Shown: positions 10,210 through 22,336 of the stretch, in pieces
Layout: every line of letters starts with the position of its first letter
Numbering within the stretch: the first letter of the stretch is position 1
Assembly (NCBI GenBank): GCA_914767885.1
Contig: CAJZBQ010000043.1
Coordinates: 62,001-126,000 of the forward strand
Source: Blepharisma stoltei
Taxonomy: Eukaryota; Ciliophora; Heterotrichea; Heterotrichida; Blepharismidae
Reading direction: 5' to 3'
Length of the DNA: 64,000 bases
Notes under the pieces: model-generated
Seen by the model: only the letters and a program-made list of their open reading frames with translations
What the model was told of the DNA's origin: nothing
Databases searched by the model: none
Program-made: the position numbers and the translations under genes

Positions 10210-10324
10210 GATTTTATAAGATTCATAAGCTTTTCATAAAATTTATACTAAATCTCTATTCTAGCTCTATTGCTACTTAATTAAAACGCACAAAGCTTTC
10301 TTCTTAAAACAATTAAATACTAAT

Positions 10325-11015
10325 ATGAGTGAAAATATTCTCTGCCTCGCAATTGGAAGATTTGATGATAGATCGATCCTCGCTGAGCTTATCCCAAGTG
10401 TCTCTATAAGGCAAGCTATAAGAAAAGAAATATTCTCCCTTCTCTCCGAAAAGCCTGAAGTTGAATGAATGGTATCTTCCGACTCACAATTTGGCCTGTG
10501 AAGCATGATTGCGAATAATGACATATGCTATATGTTTTTAGGCCCCAAAAATTACCCTTCACACCTTGTAAATTCTCTGCTTTTTGATATAAAAACAGCT
10601 TTAAAAGACAAAAAATACTCAGAACAAGAAGTCCTAGAAATTATTTTGTGCTATAGTGAATTTTTTAAAATAATTTTTAATAAAAATAATTTGCATATTC
10701 TTGTTTTGCAAGTATATGTCCCAGAAATACAGAAATTCCAATGGGCAAGACAAAGTTAAGAACTTAACTACACAAGTAAAGCAGGTCCAAGAGCTGGCTT
10801 ATGTAGGCATCCAAAAAGTCCTAGAGAACACAGAAGTCGCTGAAAATTTGTCTGTGAAAACTGACGAGTTGGCAAGCACAAGTTACTTGCTGAATCAACA
10901 GTCAAAAAGACTGTCACGACAACTGTATTGGAGAAACTTCAAGCTGAGATGCATAGTAGGAATTGTTATTGCCGCCGTTCTTCTATATTTGATATACTAT
11001 ATTAAGCTACCTTAA
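10325..11015 (+). CDS. Longin-type SNARE (VAMP7-like) with Asn at the zero layer
   Basis: The 61-bp IES removed, the gene encodes 209 residues: an N-terminal longin-type domain (MSENILCLAIGRFDDRSILA), a SNARE helix (about residues 125-180, VQELAYVGIQKVLENTEVAE then NLSVKTDEL) and a C-terminal membrane anchor (IVGIVIAAVLLYLIYYI). Two TGA codons (VEWMVSS, FGLWSM) are Trp. R-SNAREs normally have Arg in IEKVLDRGE; the aligned position here is Asn (VLENTE). The family drives vesicle fusion on the vesicle side. VAMP7 versus Sec22 subfamily is not certain. Confidence 0.8.
10654..10714. other. Short IES, 61 bp, in the SNARE gene
   Basis: Flanked by TATA on both sides (10652-10655 and 10713-10716). 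Excision joins IILCY to MSQKYRNSNGQDKV; ends are weak inverted repeats (TATAGTGAATTT / TATACTTGCAAA). Confidence 0.75.
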
Positions 11016-11130
11016 CAACAATTAAGCTATTTGTCAGCTTTCCATTACTAATATTCCCTATTATAATTTCCTTATTTTCAGAAGATGATAATTAACTTAT
11101 TGATAATAAGCCATAATGCGAAATTAATAT

Positions 11131-13454
11131 ATGGACCTTTTATACCTTAATCTCCACTGCCAGATTCCAGCAGAATTCTTAACATCACTAGACTTGCCCT
11201 TAGTCTTTTTATCATCACTCATTTTGTCTCCTTTCAGAGTCATCGGCTTAAACTACCAATTATCCTCAAGCACATCTCAGTCATCTCTAAGTGAAAGCCT
11301 CAAAAATCTGAAAGCATGGAACACCAAAAGCTATAAATTCAAAACAAAAGAACAAATTCCTCGTCAAAAATTCTTGAAAATTCCAGTCTTTAAAAGTTAT
11401 AGAGAATTGCTATTTTGTATCTCAAGCAAAAAATTATCAACTTTATATGCAGGGAATTTTTGAGAAAACAACTTTTTTTGAGCTTCTTTTAAAGTAAAAT
11501 GCGCTCTTATAGCTCTTATTGGAGGGAAATTTATTAAAGATCCTTATGCTAACACATTTTTATTTGCTTCAATTTTTACAGCTTATGACTTGTTCAACTA
11601 CCGATTTGAGTTAATTACTACAAAAATGACATATGAGCATTTCCATTATGGACAAAATAAGCTAAAATATGCAAATTCTAAGTACTTAGGCTGGTTAAGC
11701 ACCCTCCATCCCCATACTCCTTTCCCCCTCAATACCAAATTACTTATTCTTGATAATAAGAAATATAAGAAATATTACACTTTTTCGCACAGCAACACTA
11801 TTATAATACGACTTATAGCCTGTTTACAAAATATAGGCATATCCATAAGATAGCCCGATATGGGCTAGGGATATGGCTATATTAAATACTTGATTTCATA
11901 TCTCTTATTATACAAAATTTCTTAAATGGCTATCAAATTTAGCTTATATTTTTGTATTAGATATATCATATATCTAAAATAACTCTATAAATTGATTAAA
12001 TATGATAAAACGCATTCTTTTAGCTCGATCGATGCTAGATTATGTGTATGTATATGATAGATAATTATAGTTTATATTAGTGCCTATCAATTTAAAAACC
12101 ATAATTCGGTTGGATTCATGTATAAAATGCAATATTAAATCGAAATCCAGTGTATTCCTCTTCAACTCTTTTACTCATTCGTGTAAAATTTTTTTTCATT
12201 TAATAATTCTTATCTAGTATAGATATGAAATAAAGCATTAGTTAGTTAGTTAGTTTAAGCTGGGTGTTTATAGCCCCTACTTCGTGGACTGCATGCCGCA
12301 GTTTTACCCGCAGGGTGGCAGAGCGTACCCACAGCAAGCCCGGGCCGAAACCCCCGGGTTTTCGGTAGAGGTGAGGTCAAGGGACAGATCACTATCTTAG
12401 CTGACCGCCTCCATTTCCAACTCGTTGTGTCTCCCAGTTGACGCCAAAACTGCCCTTTCCATTCACCAGATCGCCACTTTTGATCGGGACCCCTTTTAAC
12501 TGGAGAGACTTGTGCCCTTGAGATTCTAAGTCGAGCTTCGCCTTCCCTTTTCCCTTTTCCCCGGATCATCTCCAAGAATAAACTCAACCCCTTACGGGAT
12601 TCGGGGCGAAGCCACCAAGTAGCTTAGGCATGTAATCCCCTGCTTCTTTCGGACACCGAGTCTGAGCCTCGGCGCTACTGGTAAAAAAAATACGAAAAAC
12701 TGCTGCCCGGTCAGGCACAAAATCAGCGGAAATTGTGATGGGCCTCTCGCCTCGAGGCTAGCCCTTCCCTTGAGTAGCTCTCCGCACCCAAAAACCACGT
12801 CCGGTATACATAAGAAGGTCACCCGCCACGGGAGGACAGGTCGCTCGTCTCCGGCCATTTTATGTATATGAAATAAAGTATTAAATATATGTGTAAGCAT
12901 GCTATAAATCGCATTTTAAATAGATAAGATGCAAAAGTACTGCAATATCCCTTATATTTCTTATTATTAAAACTAGGCAGCTTGGCATTGAAGATGAGGG
13001 TGGGTTTCATGCTTGATCAATAGGCTACTTCATGCAGATTGACAATCAAATAAAAGAGTTCAATCATTTAATTTCCCCGGCTTCAGAAAATCCAGTTGTG
13101 GTCACAAAATTCATATGTTGGCTGTATTCTATGGTGGCTTTCCACAATAAATGGGAAAATGAAAAAATGATTGACTTGTTCATTCTCCATACCATTTTTT
13201 ACCCGCTTACTACAGCTCAAAGAAGGATTGAGTCTCAATTTGCAAATCCAGCATTACAGCCTTTTCGGTACAAAAACATTTTGCATGCTCTGGAGAAGAT
13301 TTATTATCAAGAAGGCATTTTGGATGGGCTTTATAGAGGATTTATGCTGAACACAATCTATATGATCCCCAGATATTATATTCTTCCACCTTTAGTCTAT
13401 CATTTTTCTCTAAAAAATCAGGAAAAATTTAACGCAGAAAGAGCTCAAATGTAG
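11131..13454 (+). CDS. Divergent mitochondrial carrier-like protein
   Basis: Segments 11131-11697 and 13023-13454 join across a 1,325-bp IES to about 332 residues. Two TGA codons (NFWENN, FFWASF) are Trp. The second half has a carrier-like repeat: HTIFYPLTTAQRRIESQF, then YKNILHALEKIYYQEGILDG and LYRGFMLNTIYMIPRYY, which parallels the P-x-[DE] helix and the [YF]-x-G-x-G loop of the SLC25 fold, but the Pro-x-Asp/Glu signature is degenerate. The first half is weaker (PFRVIGLNYQ). It may be an MTCH-type outer-membrane relative; the substrate is unknown. Confidence 0.6.
11698..13022. mobile_element. MITE family D, 1.3 kb with long terminal inverted repeats
   Basis: TA at 11696-11697 and 13021-13022. 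The two ends are inverted repeats of roughly 130 bp: left CACCCTCCATCCCC, AATAAGAAATATAAG and CGACTTATAGCCTG; inverted right end CACCCTCATCTTC, AATAAGAAATATAAG and CGATTTATAGCATG. A GC-rich retroposon (12236-12865) is nested in the middle. Excision restores the carrier-like frame (...LGWL + GYFMQIDN). Confidence 0.75.
12236..12865 (-). mobile_element. Retroposon nested in MITE-D, antisense, (CTAA)n tail
   Basis: The flanks carry a 13-bp direct repeat ATATGAAATAAAG (12223-12235 and 12866-12878). On the minus strand the element starts with the shared AAAATGG and ends with a GGGG-loop-CCC stem and CTAACTAACTAACTAA. It is far more GC-rich than its surroundings. An 89-codon minus-strand frame starts at the ATG but matches nothing I know. 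Confidence 0.75.
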
Positions 13455-13512
13455 GATGAAAATACACACTAATGGATTTTTTAATTAAGAAATAGGCAAT
13501 TTAATTAGGGAA

Positions 13513-16915
<3,403 letters not shown>

Positions 16916-17278
16916 GGTTCCCGCGAATAATTATAAGGAAAAATGGTATTGCGCCAGTTCCTTGTTTTAAGTAAATATTATTCACTATAGACTTCTAAGT
17001 CGTAAAAATCAATATTTGCCATGTTTAAAAAGTCAAAAATTATTTAACGGTGCTTTAATTGTAATTTTAATTAAAATTAGAAAATTGTTAAAATTATAAG
17101 AGAAATACTAGTAAACTAAAGAATTATTTTAGATTACTTAAGATTTTAATAAAAAGTTTAAAGCAAAACAAATAAAAACTTCGCAAAGCCTAATCGTTTT
17201 AGCATTTATATTTATATATAAAAGATTCTAGCCGATTCACAAGACCATTTAATTAGAATCTAAAATGAAATTAATCTA
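16916..17278. promoter_or_regulatory. Divergent intergenic region between MCM6 and the TPR/IQ gene
   Basis: 363 bp between two outward-reading starts, so it must hold both promoters. It is AT-rich, with TATATTTATATATAAA about 70 bp upstream of the plus-strand ATG. I see no defined site beyond that. Confidence 0.3.
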
Positions 17279-20200
17279 ATGGAATCTTTCAGCAGTCCAT
17301 ATGGATTTATGTTTGACCATCTTCAAGGAGTATCTCTTACATAGATTGAAGACATCGTCCTCAATATAAATAAGCTTGCCATGGAAGCTTTACATGAAAA
17401 CGACTTCAATACCTCGGTGACTTTACTTCACAGAGCTAATCATATGCTTAGACAGCAGCCTGTAAATTTGCAAACAATCAAGCTTAGAGCAATTACTTTG
17501 AACAATTTAGGATGCCTATATAAAAGGACTAACCAAAATCCTAACCCCCTTCATCAGTGGCAAAGAAAGTTGGTTCGCTCTGAAGGGATTATATAAATTT
17601 TATAGTGAATTTTTTTTGGGAAAATTTTAAAAAAATTCTAACTCCCCCCATCCTTGATCGAATGATTGACTGTAAAAATTCCTAAAAATTGGGGAAAATT
17701 AACCCCCATCCTTGATCGAACGATTTTCATATCATTCAAATTTTTATATATATAAAATATATTAGTTATCAAAAGCTTGGGAAGATGTACCTAATGAAGT
17801 TTTTTTCAGAGTTTTGAGACGACAGAAAGCTGCGGAATCAACCATCCGAAGTGATTTAGCCATCAGCCTAGGCTTAAAAACCCAATAATCTAAAAAATAG
17901 AGATTCTTTAAAATTTTAAAAAAAAAAAATTTTAATTCAATAAGGAACAAATTAAAAATTTATACAGTTTAAATAGGGTAACTAATAAATCAAATATTAA
18001 AAATTGGTATTTTATGAAATTAATTTAATTTTTTGCTGAAAAAAAATAATTATTAAATACTCTTAACCCACTTATTTAAAAGTAAATAAAAAAATATATA
18101 TATATAATTTTTATTTTTTTATATATAAATTTTTTTTTAAACCCCCATCCTTGATCGAACGATGGCGAGTCGTTCGATCAAGGATGGGGGGGAGTAAGGA
18201 AATAAAAAATTAATTCTATATACAAATTTATTTTTAAAATGCAATTGCACTAAATTATTCAGAATAAGTTAGATTTAATTATATTAATTATCATTTATAT
18301 ATCAAAATAACTTTTCACAAATAATTTTTGTATTAAAAAAATTGTTTGTTCGCTTCGGAGTGGCTTTAGGAATTTTTTCCAATGGTCACGGTTCACTCAC
18401 GGAGGGAGAGTAAGGCTTTGCAATTTCTGAAAGAAGCTTTGGAATGCGAAAAGAAGTTACCAGGAGATTATACGAATATAGCAGGGACACATCTTAATAT
18501 ATGTGCAATAAAATCGCTACTGAACCATCATGAAGAGTCGTTAGCACATGCACTTAAAGCGATTATAATATAAAATGAAAAATAGCCCTCTAAATTTGTA
18601 GAAAATAAATTATTTTATTAATAATGATTCTTTATGGAGTAGAATAATATTATTCAGCAAAACCCTTTTTTAGATGAAGAGCTTATAAGATCTCTTGTCG
18701 TAGCTTATTATAACGCAGGAACTGAGTACCAATATTTGCATAGAAATTCTGAAGCTACTGCATTTTTAAGGCATGGGCATAATTTGTCGTCAAAACATTT
18801 AGGCAAAAACCACCCTTTAACTCTAAGTTTTGGGATAGGAAAAAATGAAAAAAATAAGAAATCTAAAAGAGGCAAATTAAAGCCGATTGATTTTGAGTTG
18901 ATAAATAAAAGTCTAGACCTTGAAGAAGAAAAAATAGACCAATCTGCTGAGAAAAATGAAGAATCATTGCTGCCTGATATTTTTAGTAAAAGCAGAGCTC
19001 AGACTATAAGAAACAACGATGGGATACAGCTGGATACGACACCCTGGATTGATGATGGCAAAGAAAAAAAAGTCAGAGGGTATTTTAGCTCTTCAAGAAA
19101 TAATAAAACAAAGAAAATTCCTCTAGAAGAAAGGAAAAGCATATCAAATGAAATTTCAACGCCCAGAAGATCATATAAAATTCCTCAAACGTTGAGAGAA
19201 AAAATTGAAAAATTTTCAATGTCCCCAAAGCATGAAGACAGTTTTGATAGAAAATTAGGCCACAAGGCAGGAAATAAATCAGAAGGCCAAGTTGTTCCGT
19301 TTAAATTCAATTCAAGCCTTGATAAAGACTCTCTGACACCATCCAAAAATATCGTAAAAAATAAAGTGAATTCTCAAACAAGCACTATTAAATCAGACAA
19401 ACAACTAAAGCCTAAATCTCCAGCCAAATTAAATCCTATCACAAATAAAAATCAAGCTAAACCTGCAGTTCAAAATATTTTTCAAATAAAAAAAGACCAA
19501 AATAAGTCTCCTTTTATTACTTATGAAAGTCCTATTCCAACTGTGAAAAGAGACTCAACTAATAGCACCCTGCCTGCATTTTCAAAAGATACTGAAAACA
19601 GCCCGAATGTAAAAAATCATAAGTCAAGTAATAGCTCTCTACCAAGGACTAAAGACTCAAGTAACAGCCCATTTCCTAGCTCAAAAACTAAAGACTCAAG
19701 CAGCAGTCCTATGCCCTCTTTTTCTCAAGCTTCTTTAGCTCAAACTCCTCCAAAAAAAGCAGTTTCTCCTTTATCAAGTAATGTAAAAACACGTTTAAAT
19801 TCTATTGATGATAAATTATCAACACTGCAAGACAGATTAAATACGTTTGAAAATAAGATTCAGCCATTAAAAGAATTAACAGAAGTTGAAGAAGATACCA
19901 TAAGCAATATATCAGTTCCTCCGGATAATGCAGGAAAAAGAGTAGCAGCAGCAATTAAAATTCAAGCTAAATTTAAGGGTTGAAAAGAGCATCAAAAATA
20001 TAAAAAAATAAAGGAAAGCATATACCTTGCTCAAGCAAAAGATAGCCTTAATTGGCATTTTTTTCATAATAAATAATTCTCGAAATTAATTGAAGAGGGA
20101 ATAATAAAAATACAAAAAAATGTTAGGGGCTGAATTTGCAAAAAAAATTATCAAAAAATAAAGAAAAATGCTATAGTAATACAAAAATATGTAAAAGGAT

Positions 20201-21103
20201 GAATTTGTAGGGAAAATTACGCGAAACTGAAGTTGGAGTTAAAAAATCAAAAAAATTTTGGTCAGCAGTTTGGCACAAGTTTGGTAAAAACAGAAGACAT
20301 ACAGAGCCAAACAGATTTAAACATGCGTGATCCAATTTTGTCAGCAATTCATTTAGCTCCTTCAAAGACCTTACTCCCCCCCCCCTCCGTGAGTGAACAA
20401 AAAAATTTTGTTCACTCACGGAGGGGGGTTAATTTTTTTTTTTTAAAATATTTATATATAAATTTTATAAAAAAAATATTTTTTTTCGAAATTTAAAAAA
20501 ATCCTAATTCACAAAAATTGGAAAGCAAATATTAATTTAATTTATAAAAATTTATGTTTTAAAAAGCAATTCGTTTAAAATTAAACAGAATTAGCTCTAG
20601 ATTTCATTATACTAATTATCATTTATATATCAAAATTTTTTTCCATAAAAAATTTTTCTATTAAAAAAGTTTTTGTTCACTCACGGAGGGTGGGGTTTTT
20701 GGGCAAAAAATATAGGGATTTTTCTAATGGTTTTGTTCACTCACGGAGGGGGGGGGAGTTAGCAAATAAATCACTTTTAAGTATTGTATCATTAATCCAA
20801 GCCCACATCAGAGGATTTTTAAAGCGAAAATGATATAAAAAAACTAAAAATTCTATCCTGTTAATTCAAAGAGCAGCAAAAAAATATAAATTTTGTCGGC
20901 TGTATAAAGAAATATTGCATGCAATAATTTTCATCCAAGCCATGTATAGAGGCTACAGAGTCCGTAAGCATTATAAACGACCTTTAAAATTTGGTGAAAA
21001 TGCTGTTTTCAAATCTATAAAGGTTTGGTATTCTTTTCTTTCAATGTACCCTATATATTTTCTATCAAGCCTGGTATTTTTTATTCACCTTATAAAAATA
21101 TAA
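17279..21103 (+). CDS. TPR and IQ-motif protein (calmodulin-binding candidate)
   Basis: Exons joined over one 15-nt intron, one short IES and two large MITE insertions give about 823 codons. The first 170 residues are TPR-like (NNLGCLYKRTNQ, ALQFLKEALECEKKL, AGTHLNICAIKSLL, EESLAHALKAI). A long Ser/Lys/Pro-rich linker follows, then at least five IQ motifs: AAIKIQAKFKGW, IIKIQKNVRGWICK, AIVIQKYVKGWICR, SLIQAHIRGFLKRKW and IIFIQAMYRGYRVRKHY. Several IQ tryptophans are TGA. IQ motifs bind calmodulin or centrin-like EF-hand proteins, so a cortical or basal-body role is possible. One in-frame TAA (20074-20076) between IQ motifs is unexplained; the last ~30 residues may be non-coding. Confidence 0.7.
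17330..17344 (+). other. 15-nt spliceosomal intron
   Basis: GTATCTCTTACATAG contains an in-frame TAG; removal joins FDHLQG to IEDIVLNINKL. Confidence 0.8.
17544..18412. mobile_element. Degenerate MITE-C disrupted by a MITE-B, 869 bp
   Basis: Outer TAs at 17542-17543 and 18411-18412. The left end keeps a worn family C hairpin (CCCTTCATCAGTGGCAAAG ... TTCGCTCTGAAGGG), the right end GTTCACTCACGGAGGGAGAG. The outer element is about 313 bp once the inner MITE-B is discounted. Excision joins KRTNQNP to KALQFLKEAL. Confidence 0.8.
17641..18196. mobile_element. MITE family B copy 2, nested in a MITE-C
   Basis: TA-flanked, 556 bp, same tandem-box left end and hairpin right end (box CATCCTTGATCGAACGAT) as copy 1. 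Carries the transposase-like relic at 17766-17893 with a frameshift. Confidence 0.85.
18566..18646. other. Short IES, about 81-84 bp
   Basis: TA at 18564-18565 and 18645-18646 (or 18648-18649). Excision restores the TPR frame (HALKAI + IIQQNPFLDEEL). Confidence 0.65.
20374..20761. mobile_element. MITE family C copy in the IQ region, 388 bp
   Basis: TA-flanked. Left hairpin CTCCGTGAGTGAACAAAA / TTTTGTTCACTCACGGAG; right end has tandem TTGTTCACTCACGGAGGG boxes around GGGCAAAAAATATAGGG. Excision joins PSKTL to ANKSLLSIVSLIQAH. Confidence 0.9.
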
Positions 21104-21204
21104 AATAATTAAAATTTTTGTGCATTTTTTCTTTATAATTCATGAATAAATGCTTAATTTTAGACTCTTTAAAAATATTCTTTTAATTTTAAAAATAAGC
21201 ATAC

Positions 21205-22232
21205 ATGGAGACTAAGTAATAGAAACTTAGACTGTTCCTTACAGCTGACGAAGAAACTAAGGCTTATCAAATGCTAAACCTTCTCGAGCTTCATGACGAG
21301 AGCGCCGATTTTCTCCATCCAGTGGATTGGAAACTTCTAGCGATCCCTGACTATCCTTTGCAGATCAAAAATCCTATGGATCTAGGCTCAATCAAAAAGA
21401 AAATAAAGAGCAAGGCTTACCATAATTTATCTGATTTTATTGCTGACGTGCAGCTAGTTTGGAATAATTGCAAGACTTATAATGAATCACATACAGTATG
21501 CGATAATTAGGACGTTTATCAACAAGCTGAGTTCTTGGAAAAACAAATGAGAAGATATTGCACAAAATTAAAAATTCCGGTACCAAGAGGCCAAGCTAAG
21601 CACTTGAGGGACGAAGAAGAAATAGTAAGGGAAGACCCGAATGTGGGGATAAAACATTTTGCATAAGGAAAATATCCCTTTTTTATAAGTAAATGATTAA
21701 AAAAAGCTATTTCTGATATACCTCCAGAACAGGTATGGCTCGACCTAAAACTCCCCCTCCCCTCCCCCCCACCCCCTGATGGTTTCGATTTGAACGGCAT
21801 TGTTAATTCAAAATTACAAATCCCTCACTAAGGATTTGACAAGTCAAATTTAATTTGTAGATTTCAATAAAGTTGAAACTGCCAGGGGGGTGGGGAGGGG
21901 AGGGGGGGTTCTAAGGTCGATCTATAACCGTGTTCACGGTATATCAAAAAATTGTAAGAATAATTTTTTTTTAAGTACTAAATGTGGTTTCATTTGAAGA
22001 AAAATGGGAAATGACTGAACAAATAAAAAAATTAGGCCAATCCACGCTAGAAGAAATTGTACAATTAATCACGACAAATGCACCACATGCTGTTGAAAAT
22101 GAAGAGCAGGAAAAAATAAAAGTAAAGCTTGATGAAGTTGATAGGGATACTTTTACGAAAATGCAAGAAATTATAGTCAGAAGTTTTACTGTTGATGAAG
22201 GAGCGCCACATAAAAAGGCTAAAAGATCTTAG
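21205..22232 (+). CDS. BET-family bromodomain protein (one bromodomain plus NET)
   Basis: With two 15-nt introns and one IES removed the gene encodes 222 residues. A bromodomain spans about residues 15-115 (ADFLHPVDWKLLAIPDYPLQ, then IKNPMDLGSIKKKIKSKAY, and WNNCKTYNESHT with the acetyl-lysine-binding Asn). It is followed by an extra-terminal NET domain (SFEEKWEMTEQIKKLGQSTL ... DTFTKMQEIIV) and a KKAKRS tail, a likely nuclear signal. Human BET proteins have two bromodomains; one bromodomain plus NET is the plant GTE/ protist layout. Role inferred: reader of acetylated histones in transcription. Confidence 0.85.
21216..21230 (+). other. 15-nt intron 1 of the BET gene
   Basis: GTAATAGAAACTTAG contains stops; removal gives METKLFLTADEETKAY. 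Confidence 0.8.
21496..21510 (+). other. 15-nt intron 2 of the BET gene
   Basis: GTATGCGATAATTAG ends in an in-frame TAG; removal joins TYNESHT to DVYQQAEFLEKQM inside the bromodomain. Confidence 0.85.
21652..21980. other. IES, 329 bp, containing a G/C-rich MITE
   Basis: TA at 21650-21651 and 21979-21980, both in codon phase 2-3; excision joins EDPNVGI to NVVSFEEKWEM, linking bromodomain to NET. MITE-E sits inside it. Confidence 0.7.
21736..21926. mobile_element. MITE family E with C-rich/G-rich terminal inverted repeats
   Basis: About 190 bp with ~55-bp inverted ends: left GGCTCGACCTAAAACTCCCC, CTCCCCTCCCCCC and CTGATGGTTTC; right GAAACTGCCAGGGGGGTGGG, GAGGGGAGGGGGGG and GGTCGATCTATA. TA on both sides. 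Confidence 0.75.
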
Positions 22233-22336
22233 ATAATAAAGAAAATTATAGCTTTAAATTATTTTGAGAATTTAATTAAGATTTAGCATATTAATACGAC
22301 TTTGATATACATAAAATATTGATATTACAAAATTAC

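Noticed and set aside
12255-12900. GC-rich block suspected as bacterial contamination or rRNA
   Set aside because: It has target-site duplications, a repeat tail and relatives at 49-51 kb, so a retroposon is the simpler reading.
20374-20761. Repeated TTCACTCACGGAGG boxes as a CRISPR-like array
   Set aside because: Only two to four boxes per element, arranged as TIR hairpin plus tandem pair; eukaryotic TA-flanked MITE.
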